Below, piece after piece: positions 49,724 through 58,457 of a DNA stretch of 64,000 nucleotides. The notes under the pieces are model-generated. The model saw only the letters and a list, made by a program, of their open reading frames with translations, had not been told where the DNA came from and did not search any database. This DNA comes from Rossellomorea aquimaris. Its GTDB lineage: Bacteria > Bacillota > Bacilli > Bacillales > Bacillaceae_B. Location of the stretch: NCBI RefSeq assembly GCF_000935355.1, contig NZ_JXZC01000008.1, forward strand, positions 62,001 to 126,000, read 5' to 3'. The translations under genes were made by a program, and so were the position numbers. Each line of letters begins with the position of its first letter. The first letter of the stretch is position 1.

Positions 49724-49877
49724 TTATTATCGAGTTTGAGGATTTTATTATCGAGATGGGACCATATATTATCGACTTTTGAATTATATTATCGACTTTC
49801 CCACTTTTATTATCGACTTCCTAATTATATTATCGACTTCGAATCATTTATTATCGACTTTCCAAATATCCTATCGA
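49724..49877 (+). repeat. Phased array B: eight TTATTATCGA copies
   Basis: Cores start at 49724, 49745, 49766, 49786, 49807, 49827, 49848 and 49868: spacings 21, 21, 20, 21, 20, 21, 20. The last copy is degenerate (TCCTATCGA). Spacer sequence is not conserved. The stretch 49878-50040 that follows is pyrimidine/C-rich and holds no gene. Confidence 0.85.
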
Positions 49878-50055
49878 CTCGCCCCCCAATCCCAATCTGC
49901 CTTCCAACGAACCATCCCAGCCACTACACCATTCGACAAACTCCCCCACCCTCACCTAACCCCCTTCTCCCACTTCCCCCGCCTCATGTTCCTTTTCCCC
50001 CTCCTTTTGCGTTATAATAAAAGAATGCGATTTTATAGATTGGAGAGGTTGGTTG

Positions 50056-51699
50056 ATGTCGATTCGTATTCAGGAGTTGAAGGATAAGTTACTTCCCATG
50101 AGTCAGTCGATACAGGGTGAGCTGGACCCGAATCAGGAAGAGAGCAAGAATGTCGTGTCGAAGGGCCTTCTTTTGTTCCGTCAGAACCTGGTTTCTAATG
50201 TAAAGGTCCGCGATGAGGAAGTGACGGCCGAGGTGCAGGATGTGACGCCTGTGACCCTTGAGCTGAATTTCTCGTTCCCACTATTAAGTAAGTGCTCATG
50301 CCCTCAGGATAAATGGTGCCGGCATCAAATGGCGACCTTTTTTTTGCTATATAACAAAGTTGGACGGGTCAGTGAGTGGATCCAGAATTGGCGGAGTCAG
50401 TCTGCTCCCGCTAGTCAGGAATCCCGGTCTTTGGATGATTTATTGAAGAAACACAGCAGCACCGGTGCCCTAAAGAAAGCAAGCGATCTATTAAACGAAC
50501 GGAAAACGCGGGGAAACACGCCTGAGGAATGGTGGCAATTCTTTGACTCTATCCTCAAGCAGGAAGACTTGGAGTTACTTGAAAGACAGCCCTATTTGAT
50601 GGATGTCCTCGTTCAGAATATAACGAAACGCTTCATGAAGGAAGCTCCATTCGAGCGGGAATGGAAGCCGCTATATCAGCTGTTTGCCACCTTTTATTTG
50701 TCCATACATATCGATCTGTATTTACAAAAGAGGAATGTTGAACTAAGCCGCGAGCAGTACAGCATGTATGATTTTCTACTAGGGGAAATGGAAGACGCCG
50801 TGGAAAAACTGTCGATTCATGCCATGCCGTTCAGCTTCGATCCGTACATTGCCTTTTTGAAGAAGAAGACGATCGAGATGAGTGATTCCACAGAAAATAG
50901 TACGATGATGAAAGCTGAAGTGTACCGCTTCCTATGGTACTACTTGTTTAAACAGAAGTCTTGGCGCCGTGAAGAGGTAGCCCGATTGGAAGAGCATGAC
51001 GGTCAGGATCCTAATTTTTACAATGTGGCCCTCCTCCATCAATATCTGTTACTCGAGGATTTGAATAAAGCAAATGAAATTGTGGATGAGCTTGGTACAG
51101 AGCTTGTCGCGTTCAGTGAATTCTGGCTGCGCAAATTTTTCGTCGGCAAGCGTTATGAAGTCGGTTTCTTCCTTGTCCGGAATATCTTATCAAGGATGCC
51201 GGATCACCTTGAAACCCTCGACTATTATGAAGCGACCCGATTCGTGCGCTGGTTTGTGCGGATATTGCCGATGGATTGGCTGATGGAGAAGGACAGCTCA
51301 CTTGTGAACGAATTCCTTCTGTCCATGCTTCCGTACAGCTTCTTCTCCTACAATGAGTATCTCATTAGCGCGAAGGCTTATCGTGAATGGGTGGAGCTGC
51401 AGAAGTACATGAGCTATAGCATTCAGGAAATGGAAGGCATGGGGCTCCGCGATGTGACGAAGGAAGCGCCTGAGCTCGCACTGCCCATCTATTACTCCGG
51501 GGTCATGGATGCGATCGATCAGAAGAATCGTGACAGCTATAAGCTGGCGGTCCGCTATATGAAAAAGATCCGGACGATTTATAAAAAAACGAAGAAAACT
51601 GAGAAATGGGATGTATATCTCACCTATATTTTAGATAAATACAAGCGATTACGTGCGTTCCAAGAAGAGTGCAGAAAGGGTAAGTTAATCGATGCTTAA
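50056..51699 (+). CDS. ywqB: SWIM zinc-finger protein
   Basis: 547 residues from ATG 50056 (GGAGAGG seven bases upstream). The SWIM motif C-S-C-P...W-C-R-H (CxCx6CxH) is at about 80-90; the rest is helical. It overlaps the SNF2 helicase gene by eight bases, and the pair matches ywqBA of B. subtilis, where SWIM and SNF2 proteins are thought to act together on nucleic acid. Confidence 0.85.
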   Translation: MSIRIQELKDKLLPMSQSIQGELDPNQEESKNVVSKGLLLFRQNLVSNVKVRDEEVTAEVQDVTPVTLELNFSFPLLSKCSCPQDKWCRHQMATFFLLYNKVGRVSEWIQNWRSQSAPASQESRSLDDLLKKHSSTGALKKASDLLNERKTRGNTPEEWWQFFDSILKQEDLELLERQPYLMDVLVQNITKRFMKEAPFEREWKPLYQLFATFYLSIHIDLYLQKRNVELSREQYSMYDFLLGEMEDAVEKLSIHAMPFSFDPYIAFLKKKTIEMSDSTENSTMMKAEVYRFLWYYLFKQKSWRREEVARLEEHDGQDPNFYNVALLHQYLLLEDLNKANEIVDELGTELVAFSEFWLRKFFVGKRYEVGFFLVRNILSRMPDHLETLDYYEATRFVRWFVRILPMDWLMEKDSSLVNEFLLSMLPYSFFSYNEYLISAKAYREWVELQKYMSYSIQEMEGMGLRDVTKEAPELALPIYYSGVMDAIDQKNRDSYKLAVRYMKKIRTIYKKTKKTEKWDVYLTYILDKYKRLRAFQEECRKGKLIDA

Positions 51700-54517
51700 A
51701 CTGTCTTCCGTAAAAATCAACGTCAACACAACTGAATATGAAGACCGTTTCTTCATCACAGCCGTTAATGACGAAGGAAAACTTCTGCCTCCAAAAGAAT
51801 GGAAGGGCCAGCTGTTTCTTTGGCATGAAGAGAGTTTCTACGGTACACTCCTTGAGGAATCCGCCAACGGGATTGCCGTGACTCAGTGGCAGCTTCTCAC
51901 ATTGCTTGCCGGTGAGCATTTCAGCAGCATGATACAGTGGGACTGGGATGAGACCGGCCAGGCGTGTATCGCGATCGCTCCTGTGATCTACGAGGCGGTG
52001 GAAGCCGGACGCTGGCTGCCCCGCTTCGAGGAATGGCAGGAAAAAGGGCTGCAGTTTCATATCCCCGATGAGGTCTGGTCGAATTTTAATGATGGGTTTT
52101 GGGAGGAAGAACTTCCTGATGGAGGTCCGTCCCTCAAAACGTTGACGGAGAATTGGTTTCAGGGTGCCTTGAATGAGGCGATGGCTTCGGGCGGGTCGAG
52201 TGCGATGAAGCGGATCCAGAAGCTGAAGGAAAGTACGCTTACGTCTGAAGAGCTGGATGCGTATTTTGATGAGAAGCGCTGGAGTGAATGGATCGCTGGC
52301 GAGGATGAGGAGCTTCCGTTCTCGATCGGACTGAGGATCTCTGAGCCGCTTGATGAGGATGAGTCATGGGAGCTTGAGACGATCCTTAGAGACCGCAAGA
52401 AAACGAGTCGGGTCATTTCACTGGCTGAAGATACGGTCCCTCCTTCCTGGAAGAAACATCTGCCGGACGTATCGGAAGAACAGGAACGCTGGATGAAGAT
52501 GATGCCGATCTTACGTGACGCGGACGGGTCACTCCGCACGGCTCTTGGTGAGCACGATGCCTGGGATTTCCTATCCGTGCTGAGTGAGAAGCTCATCGAC
52601 TTGGACATCGAAATCCTCCTGCCATCCTGGTGGGAAGCCATGAAGGATGCTCAGGTGTTGGTGAAAGCCAAGCTTAAGAATACGGACACAAGCTATCGTA
52701 AGTCCTTCGTTGGCCTCAATGCCATGCTTGATTTCGACTGGCGATTATCCATGAATGGGGTCAACCTGTCGGAGGATGACTTTAATCAACTCGTCGATAA
52801 TCAGCGACGGTTAGTGAAGATCCGTGGTCAATGGATGAAGCTTGATCCCGCCATGATTCACAGGATTCAGCAGATGATGAGGAAAGCGAAGCAGGAAGGG
52901 ATTTCGATTCAGGATATGCTGGAACAGGAGCTTGTTCCACGCGATTCCGATGAATCGGATCTTGATCCTGAAGACGACGAGCATGATCCATATAAATACG
53001 CCAATATCCAGCTGGAGCTCAATCGCTCGATGAAAAAAATGATCCACCAGCTGACAAATGTGTCCTCGATTCCATTAACGGAAACACCTGACGCGTTTAT
53101 CGGCGAGCTCCGCCCTTATCAGCAGCTTGGCATGAGCTGGATGCTCTTTTTGCGGAAGTTCGGATTTGGCGCGTGTCTGGCTGATGATATGGGGCTTGGG
53201 AAAACGGTACAGCTGATCACGTATTTGCAGCATGTTAAAGAAACGGAGAAACCGGAAACACCTTCCTTGATCGTTGCGCCTACTTCCGTTCTCGGAAACT
53301 GGCAGCGTGAGTTGGAGAAATTTGCTCCGGACTTGAAGGTTCACCTACATTACGGGCCGACCCGGTCGAAAGGCGAGCAATTTGCCAAAGAGATCAAAGG
53401 CGTAGATGTGGTTCTCACCTCTTACGGCTTATCACATATTGATTTTGACGAGTTATCGGAAGTGGTTTGGACATCGATCTCTCTTGATGAAGCGCAAAAC
53501 ATCAAGAATGCCAATACGAAGCAATCCCGTGCGATCCGCAAACTCAGCGGTAAGCACCATATTGCACTTACCGGGACTCCGATGGAGAATCGACTGTCCG
53601 AGCTGTGGTCGATCTTTGATTTCCTTAACCACGGGTATCTTGGTGGATTCACACAGTACCAGAAAAACTATATCGCTCCGATCGAAAAGGATGAATCTGA
53701 AGAAAAAGTCAAAGAGCTTCAGGCAAAAATCAAACCGTTCTTATTACGGCGAACGAAGAAAGACCCTGAAGTGGAATTGAATCTGCCTGAAAAACTGGAG
53801 CAAAAAGAATATTGTCACCTTACCGCTGAGCAGGCAGCCCTATATGAACAGCTGGTGAAAGACACTCTAGCGAAGATTGAAACGCTGAGTGGATTTGAGC
53901 GGAAAGGATTGATCCTGCAAATGCTCAACCAGCTGAAGCAGCTCTGTAACCACCCTGCTCTCTACTTAAAGGAACCGGATCCAAAATCAATCCTGTCCCG
54001 CTCTGAGAAAATGCAGAAGCTGAAGGACATCGTGGAAACCGCTCTCGAGTCCGGCGAAGCTTGCCTGATCTTCACTCAATATATTTCAATGGGTGAAATG
54101 ATCCAGGAAGTAATGAAAGAAGAGTTCAACGTCGATGTTCCATTCCTGAACGGCAGCATGGCAAAAGGAAAACGCGATGAACTCGTGGAGAAATTCCAGA
54201 ATGGCGAGTTCCCAGTATTCCTGCTATCACTGAAAGCAGGAGGAACCGGATTGAATCTGACAGCAGCCAACCACGTCGTCCACTATGATCGCTGGTGGAA
54301 CCCGGCTGTTGAAAACCAGGCAACCGACCGTGCTTATCGGATCGGACAACAGCGATTTGTTCATGTTCATAAACTTGTTTCTTCAGGTACCCTTGAGGAA
54401 AAAATCGATGCGATGCTGACGAAAAAGCAGGCATTGAACGATGAAATCATCCGCAGTGATCAGTGGGTTACCGAATTGTCTGATCAGGACTTGGAGTCGT
54501 TGTTAGTGTTGGAATAA
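51692..54517 (+). CDS. ywqA: SNF2-family DEAD/DEAH-like ATPase
   Basis: 941 residues. The N-terminal half is a bacterial SNF2-associated region; the ATPase core starts near residue 470 with Q-motif R-P-Y-Q-Q-L-G, Walker A D-D-M-G-L-G-K-T, Walker B D-E-A-Q-N, T-G-T-P-M-E-N-R and, in the second RecA lobe, Q-A-T-D-R-A-Y-R-I-G-Q. A DNA translocase is expected. A repeat copy at 52122-52135 is read G-G-P-S-L-K (opposite strand to most coding copies). Confidence 0.92.
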   Translation: MLKLSSVKINVNTTEYEDRFFITAVNDEGKLLPPKEWKGQLFLWHEESFYGTLLEESANGIAVTQWQLLTLLAGEHFSSMIQWDWDETGQACIAIAPVIYEAVEAGRWLPRFEEWQEKGLQFHIPDEVWSNFNDGFWEEELPDGGPSLKTLTENWFQGALNEAMASGGSSAMKRIQKLKESTLTSEELDAYFDEKRWSEWIAGEDEELPFSIGLRISEPLDEDESWELETILRDRKKTSRVISLAEDTVPPSWKKHLPDVSEEQERWMKMMPILRDADGSLRTALGEHDAWDFLSVLSEKLIDLDIEILLPSWWEAMKDAQVLVKAKLKNTDTSYRKSFVGLNAMLDFDWRLSMNGVNLSEDDFNQLVDNQRRLVKIRGQWMKLDPAMIHRIQQMMRKAKQEGISIQDMLEQELVPRDSDESDLDPEDDEHDPYKYANIQLELNRSMKKMIHQLTNVSSIPLTETPDAFIGELRPYQQLGMSWMLFLRKFGFGACLADDMGLGKTVQLITYLQHVKETEKPETPSLIVAPTSVLGNWQRELEKFAPDLKVHLHYGPTRSKGEQFAKEIKGVDVVLTSYGLSHIDFDELSEVVWTSISLDEAQNIKNANTKQSRAIRKLSGKHHIALTGTPMENRLSELWSIFDFLNHGYLGGFTQYQKNYIAPIEKDESEEKVKELQAKIKPFLLRRTKKDPEVELNLPEKLEQKEYCHLTAEQAALYEQLVKDTLAKIETLSGFERKGLILQMLNQLKQLCNHPALYLKEPDPKSILSRSEKMQKLKDIVETALESGEACLIFTQYISMGEMIQEVMKEEFNVDVPFLNGSMAKGKRDELVEKFQNGEFPVFLLSLKAGGTGLNLTAANHVVHYDRWWNPAVENQATDRAYRIGQQRFVHVHKLVSSGTLEEKIDAMLTKKQALNDEIIRSDQWVTELSDQDLESLLVLE
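52122..52135 (+). repeat. REP-like copy inside ywqA
   Basis: GAGGTCCGTCCCTC, antisense to the usual coding orientation; read as G-G-P-S-L-K. Confidence 0.7.
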
Positions 54518-54527
54518 TTTTTGATGG

Positions 54528-54558
54528 CCTCTTTCCTATTATGGGAAAGAGGTTTTTT
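54528..54558 (+). terminator. Terminator of ywqBA
   Basis: CCTCTTTCC and GGAAAGAGG with T6 following. Confidence 0.85.
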
Positions 54559-54701
54559 GATAGGCTGGCGTTTAAATAGTAGCTTATGGAGGGTTAATTT
54601 AATAGGATTTTGACAAATTAGGGTTAGGTTTGACGTTTTGTTGGTTATTTTTACATATATATTTGTAAAATATATACGATTTTTTATGCCGACTTGTTTT
54701 G

Positions 54702-54797
54702 TTGTGCCACTTTTAAGCAAACTTGTGCTACTTCTGGACTTTGTTGTGCCACTTTCAGCGTTCGTTGAGCCACTTTCCACAAAACTTGTGCCAAATT
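54702..54797 (+). repeat. Phased array C: five TTGTGCCACTTT copies
   Basis: Cores start at 54702, 54723, 54744, 54765 and 54786, exactly 21 bp apart, with variable 9-bp spacers; copies 2, 4 and 5 are degenerate. It lies between the ywqA terminator and the ssb operon terminator. Confidence 0.8.
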
Positions 54798-54872
54798 GTG
54801 AATAACTGGAATCATTATCGTTCACCACTGGCAAAGATCTAATTCAATCACTTTCTTACCAAACAAAAAAAA

Positions 54873-54900
54873 CGCCGGCTCCCCAAAAGGAAACCGGCTC
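54873..54900 (-). terminator. Terminator of the ssb operon
   Basis: GCCGG and CCGGC arms with an interior pairing region; T8 follows on the minus strand. The 54901-55072 stretch between it and the 57-residue gene shows nothing else. Confidence 0.6.
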
Positions 54901-55072
54901 AATATGAAGACAATAAGGGGAACGACTGCTTACTTTACTCACTGCTACACATGTTTATCTCTAACGAGGTATGGTTGAGGCATGTTGCGGTGACCATTGG
55001 AATTTGAGACAGCTGCTTATTAGGTTGGTTGGATTGTTCGTATGGAAAGAATTCTGGGTGAGGTCGTTTTAC

Positions 55073-55246
55073 TTATGACGAGGTTTTCAATGCTGGATTC
55101 GGGTACTCGTATCCTTGCTCGAGGGCAGTCACCCGTTGAGATAAATAGAAATTTTCGACATTCGCTCTTGCTACTTTTTTGATGAGGTCTTCTGTTAATT
55201 TTTCCATTCGGACAATTCTTTGTTCAAGATCTTGCAGTGTGGCCAC
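55073..55246 (-). CDS. 57-residue coiled-coil small protein after ssb
   Basis: A GTG frame eight bases after AAGGGAG, 24 bp downstream of ssb. The peptide is a Leu/Glu/Arg-rich helix (M-A-T-L-Q-D-L-E-Q-R start) with a tail Y-E-Y-P-N-P. Likely cotranscribed with ssb; too short for most gene finders. No family recognised. Confidence 0.6.
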   Translation of the reverse strand: MATLQDLEQRIVRMEKLTEDLIKKVARANVENFYLSQRVTALEQGYEYPNPALKTSS

Positions 55247-55270
55247 AACTCCATCTCCCTTTTAAAAATG

Positions 55271-55648
55271 TTAGAATGGTAATTCGATTGGCTCTTTTTT
55301 GTTTGGATCGGAAGCATTTACCGGCTCTCGTTTGCTGTCCATAAACCTGACATTTTCAGCGACGACTTCCGTTACATACGTGCGCTTTCCCTGATCATTT
55401 TCATAATACCGGGTTTGTATGCGACCGGTCACTCCAACGACAGATCCCTTTCGGCAATATTTCTCCATATTATCGGCTGCCCGGTTCCAAATGGTGCAGA
55501 GTACAAAATCTGTATCAATTTGGCCTTTTTGATTCTTGTAGTTGCGATTCACGGCTATCGTTGCGTTAAGTATCGATTTTCCTTCCATTGTTTTTCTTGT
55601 TTCGGGGTCCTTGGTCAGCCTTCCAACGATGGTCACTTGGTTGATCAA
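55271..55648 (-). CDS. ssbB: Single-stranded DNA-binding protein (SsbB type)
   Basis: 125 residues, an OB fold with V-T-I-V-G-R-L-T-K-D-P and W-N-R-A-A-D-N, and a short tail ending I-E-L-P-F in place of the longer acidic tail of SsbA. The length and the neighbourhood (ywpF, fabZ, flhPO, mbl) fit the second, competence-related Ssb of Bacillus. Confidence 0.88.
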   Translation of the reverse strand: MINQVTIVGRLTKDPETRKTMEGKSILNATIAVNRNYKNQKGQIDTDFVLCTIWNRAADNMEKYCRKGSVVGVTGRIQTRYYENDQGKRTYVTEVVAENVRFMDSKREPVNASDPNKKEPIELPF

Positions 55649-55917
55649 TTGGATTCGTTTCCTCCTTTCTCATATGATGCTCTCATCTTACAACCATCTC
55701 TCTCATCTTGTAAAATCATGGATTTCCGAAATTCGAGGCAAAAATGGCTTGAATTTTGGAAATTCCCCTAGGGAGATTTTGCGTTTTTTGACCGAAATCG
55801 GGTTCATAAACACAAAATTGCATCTTTCGTCCTTTTTTTCATCGTGGAATTTGTTAGGGAAAACAATTCCTACTATGATATAATTTTATAAAACCTTTAA
55901 ATGGGAGATGTTCGTTC

Positions 55918-56358
55918 ATGAAAACCTTTAAAGTTATTTCACTGCAAGTAGTGGAAAACGATGAACTGCGTGACTTTGAAATTGTGGACGGTCTGATTAT
56001 AAATAAAGAAGATGGACAAAGTACGTGGCTTGTCGAAACCTATTTGTCCAATGAATATATCGAATTTTTTCAAGAGGCTCAGCAAAGGAATGAGGATTTG
56101 GAAATCCAAGTCGTGATTTCCCATAAAGCAAACGATCCGGCTGCTTTCATGACCTCCATCCGTTGTATTAAAGAAATGGATGATCATATTAGCATTATGT
56201 TTGAGGGGAAATTGAAGAAACAGCGCAATGAATATGCTGAATTATTACTTGATGACTTAGTGCAAAAGGGGTATTCGGGCGAGGAATTAATCCGTGAATT
56301 CCGTGAGAAAATGGTATCGAAACCGCGTATTCCGGCAACTGCAAAACCCAGCGTTTAA
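55918..56358 (+). CDS. ywpF: YwpF-like protein
   Basis: 146 residues, soluble, beginning M-K-T-F-K-V-I-S-L. It sits divergently beside ssbB as ywpF does in B. subtilis, and the acidic N-terminal beta-rich and C-terminal helical parts fit that family. A TATAAT at about 55876 and GGGAGATG provide promoter and ribosome site. Function unknown. Confidence 0.75.
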   Translation: MKTFKVISLQVVENDELRDFEIVDGLIINKEDGQSTWLVETYLSNEYIEFFQEAQQRNEDLEIQVVISHKANDPAAFMTSIRCIKEMDDHISIMFEGKLKKQRNEYAELLLDDLVQKGYSGEELIREFREKMVSKPRIPATAKPSV

Positions 56359-56451
56359 TTATACGAAATTATGTAATATACACACTAAACGTATATGATA
56401 TAATTGGATTATATCAATTTATAATATGAAGTTCTTAGGTAGGTGTCCCCT

Positions 56452-56772
56452 GTGATTGGAGAAAGAGTAAAGAAATACCGACAAGAAAAAAGGATGTCCA
56501 TGACAGAGCTTGCTGAAAAAGCCGGTGTCGCTAAGTCATATTTGAGTTCAATAGAGCGTAACCTTCAACAAAACCCTTCCATTCAATTTCTTGAAAAAGT
56601 TTCAGCTGCTTTAGGGATTCCGATGGATGCTCTTTTACATGATCAACCTGAAGATCAAAATATTGATCATGAGTGGCTTAAAATTGCTGAAGAAGCAATG
56701 GATTCGGGTATTACAAAAGAACAATTCCGTGAGTTTATTGAATTTAACAAATGGAAGTTAGGCAATAAATAA
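56452..56772 (+). CDS. sinR: SinR master repressor of matrix genes
   Basis: 106 residues from the GTG at 56452, after AGGTAGGTG; it then begins I-G-E-R like B. subtilis SinR. HTH about 5-60 contains A-K-S-Y-L-S-S-I-E-R-N-L-Q and N-P-S-I-Q-F-L-E-K-V; the C-terminal SinI-binding hook has I-T-K-E-Q-F-R-E-F. It represses matrix and EPS genes in B. subtilis. Here it is convergent with sinI rather than in a sinIR operon. Confidence 0.88.
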   Translation: MIGERVKKYRQEKRMSMTELAEKAGVAKSYLSSIERNLQQNPSIQFLEKVSAALGIPMDALLHDQPEDQNIDHEWLKIAEEAMDSGITKEQFREFIEFNKWKLGNK

Positions 56773-56799
56773 AGTCTTGCGATCGATTCGCAAGACTTT
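56771..56799. terminator. Bidirectional terminator between sinR and sinI
   Basis: AAAGTCTTGCGA pairs perfectly over 12 bp with its complement around a 5-base loop. A/T-rich flanks on both sides fit the convergent genes. Confidence 0.85.
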
Positions 56800-56806
56800 A
56801 TTTATA

Positions 56807-56944
56807 TTAAATCACTTTGTACTCGGCTTTCATTTCCTGAGTTTGGTTATGAAGAAATTCTCTGATTTCTTTTTTAGAAATTCCGGCGTCTAGGGCTTGT
56901 TTGATAAGTTCCATCCATTCAAGATCAAGTTCACGTTTCGTCAA
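56807..56944 (-). CDS. sinI: SinI antirepressor
   Basis: 45 residues from a TTG start eight bases after GGGAGG. E-L-D-L-E-W-M-E-L-I-K-Q-A and A-G-I-S-K-K-E-I-R-E-F-L match the SinI dimerisation region that binds SinR. The stop of the preceding 26-codon leader ORF overlaps this start as TTGA. A c-di-GMP riboswitch precedes both. Confidence 0.85.
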   Translation of the reverse strand: MTKRELDLEWMELIKQALDAGISKKEIREFLHNQTQEMKAEYKVI

Positions 56945-57021
56945 TATAAATCCCTCCCAAAATACATGTATGTATTCCAGGCAATCCAGCCATCATAGTT
57001 CTCCAATAACCACACCTTCAC
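56941..57021 (-). CDS. 26-codon leader ORF coupled to sinI
   Basis: A GTG frame (57021, or the second GTG at 57015) after AAGGAAAG. It encodes a Trp/Tyr-rich peptide (V-W-L-L-E-N-Y-D-G-W-I-A-W-N) whose TGA overlaps the sinI TTG. Its ribosome site touches the hairpin just after the riboswitch aptamer, so it could be the translated switch that controls sinI by coupling. Confidence 0.5.
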   Translation of the reverse strand: MKVWLLENYDGWIAWNTYMYFGRDLY

Positions 57022-57037
57022 CTTTCCTTCAAGAAAA

Positions 57038-57118
57038 TCGTGAAGATATGCCTACTTTATAACCTTAGATCTGTGACTTTGCGTCCTTATCTTTCGATAA
57101 GTTTGCCTTTATCTGACT
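57038..57118 (-). ncRNA. Cyclic-di-GMP-I (GEMM-I) riboswitch upstream of sinI
   Basis: The minus strand carries GGCAAAC, a GAAA tetraloop stem (TTATC-GAAA-GATAA), GGACGCAAAGTCAC and a second helix ending GTAGGC, closed by GATA/TATC. This is the order of invariant GEMM-I elements: GCAAAC, GAAA tetraloop, ACGCAAAG. A CTTCA/TGAAG hairpin follows, overlapping the leader ORF ribosome site. I recognise it from these motifs; exact ends are approximate. Confidence 0.8.
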
Positions 57119-57292
57119 CTTCCCTTAGAACTAATTCGATTATACTAATAAAAGTTCTGTTCATTTGTTGAATTTTGTCAATTTTGTAAATATTTTTTAC
57201 CCTTTTTTCCTACATTTTAATCCAAATTCTGACAAAAATAAAATAATAAGGGGTTTTTCATGGGGAAAATTAAGCTAATATGTGTCGTAAAG

Positions 57293-57490
57293 CTACGAAT
57301 ACATGCTATTTTTATAGCTTTCCAGCTTTTTTCTTAGAGGAAGGACTTTTTTATTAATATTTTGGTAATTACTAGGATTATAGAACGCTTGGTTTGATAA
57401 GTCAAATCCGCATGTGGGGCAGAGCCATTCGCCTAATTCAGTACTACTGTAGGATGGTCTGGTGCAACGGGTACAGGTCTTTTTGTACAT
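57293..57490 (-). CDS. Small zinc-ribbon protein
   Basis: 65 residues with C-T-R-C and C-P-T-C pairs (Cys 5/8 or 6/9 and 24/27) in the first half and a Lys-rich helical tail. It begins 16 bp after the LPNTA protein gene and may share its transcript. Function unknown. Confidence 0.6.
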   Translation of the reverse strand: MYKKTCTRCTRPSYSSTELGEWLCPTCGFDLSNQAFYNPSNYQNINKKVLPLRKKLESYKNSMYS

Positions 57491-57506
57491 AATATCACCT
57501 CTTGTA

Positions 57507-58196
57507 TCAATATGTTTCTTTCTTTTTTCGTATGATTCTATTCAAATATATGAATAGTAACCCTGCAGTTGTAAGGGAAATTCCAAGTAATAGTAATTTA
57601 TAAATATTGGTCGCGGTGTTAGGTAAATTCATTCCATATGATGTGATTGGTTTGAATGGAGTTGTGCTCTTCTCTGATTCTGCTCTATCACTAATTGGTG
57701 TTGTAGAATTTGTTTCCTCTGAAGGTTGTTGGGGTAAAACGGACTCTGCCATTATACGGATCTCAAATACTGCTGAAGTATTTTGATAATCGTTCCCCAG
57801 TTCATAGGGGATCATAATTGAAAATATTAAATCTTTACTATCGCCTCTTTTCAATAATGCCGGTGAAAATCCGTTAAAGTTTTTCAGTTTCTCATCAAAT
57901 AGTAAATTCGTTGTACTATCCTTATAGACTTTTAAATCTAATTCATTAAAAAGCTTCTTATCAGGTTGCTTACTGTTTACTTGAAAAGAATAGCTTATGT
58001 CTTCCGTTCCTCCATTTTTAATCGTTAACGTTTTTTCCGTCCAATCCCCGGGCTTCATATTATCTATTTTAAAAAGGAATGCTTCATCAGGGATTACTAT
58101 CAGATCCACTTCGCTCGCTGCAGCCTTTTGAATATTCACTATTCCTGAATAAATAAAAACTACAGTCAACAGAATTACTAGTTTTTTATAATTCAT
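57507..58196 (-). CDS. Sortase-anchored surface protein, LPNTA signal
   Basis: 229 residues: signal peptide about 1-27, an extracellular domain (about 28-150) with a D-N-M-K-P-G-D pattern reminiscent of TasA/camelysin-type matrix proteins, a Ser/Thr/Pro linker, then L-P-N-T-A at about 194-198, a hydrophobic helix and a basic R-R/K-K-K-E tail. LPNTA is the signal used by class D sortases; one is encoded divergently 580 bp away. The TasA-like comparison is tentative. Confidence 0.75.
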   Translation of the reverse strand: MNYKKLVILLTVVFIYSGIVNIQKAAASEVDLIVIPDEAFLFKIDNMKPGDWTEKTLTIKNGGTEDISYSFQVNSKQPDKKLFNELDLKVYKDSTTNLLFDEKLKNFNGFSPALLKRGDSKDLIFSIMIPYELGNDYQNTSAVFEIRIMAESVLPQQPSEETNSTTPISDRAESEKSTTPFKPITSYGMNLPNTATNIYKLLLLGISLTTAGLLFIYLNRIIRKKKETY

Positions 58197-58256
58197 ATTT
58201 TCATCCCCTGTACAATGTACTTGTTTGAAGACATTAATGTAGGTTCATCACTTCTT

Positions 58257-58272
58257 GTTCTTTTTAAAGAAC
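58257..58272. promoter_or_regulatory. Inverted SinR-type operator
   Basis: GTTCTTT-TT-AAAGAAC is two copies of the SinR heptamer GTTCTYT facing each other, in the divergent region between the LPNTA gene and the SinR-like gene. SinR or its paralog here could control both directions. Confidence 0.65.
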
Positions 58273-58457
58273 TTTATAATTCATTATAAGATTCTAATTC
58301 CTAAATTAAAATCCTCAAAAACGTTCAATACACTAAAATAATGAACAATTATCACTCATTTCCTCACTGTTGCTTTCATTTATTAACATTTCTGTATTTT
58401 ATAAAATACAATTTGTTCTATATAATGAATAAAACGATTGCAAAAGGAGTAATATTC

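Noticed and set aside
49549..49877. CRISPR array
   Set aside because: Units are about 20.5 bp with 9-11 bp spacers, far shorter than CRISPR repeat-spacer units, and no cas genes are present.
54484..54834. 116-codon ORF with seven-residue repeats on the minus strand
   Set aside because: The heptad pattern is just array C (21 bp = 7 codons) read through, it runs into the ywqA 3' end and terminator, and it has no ribosome site.
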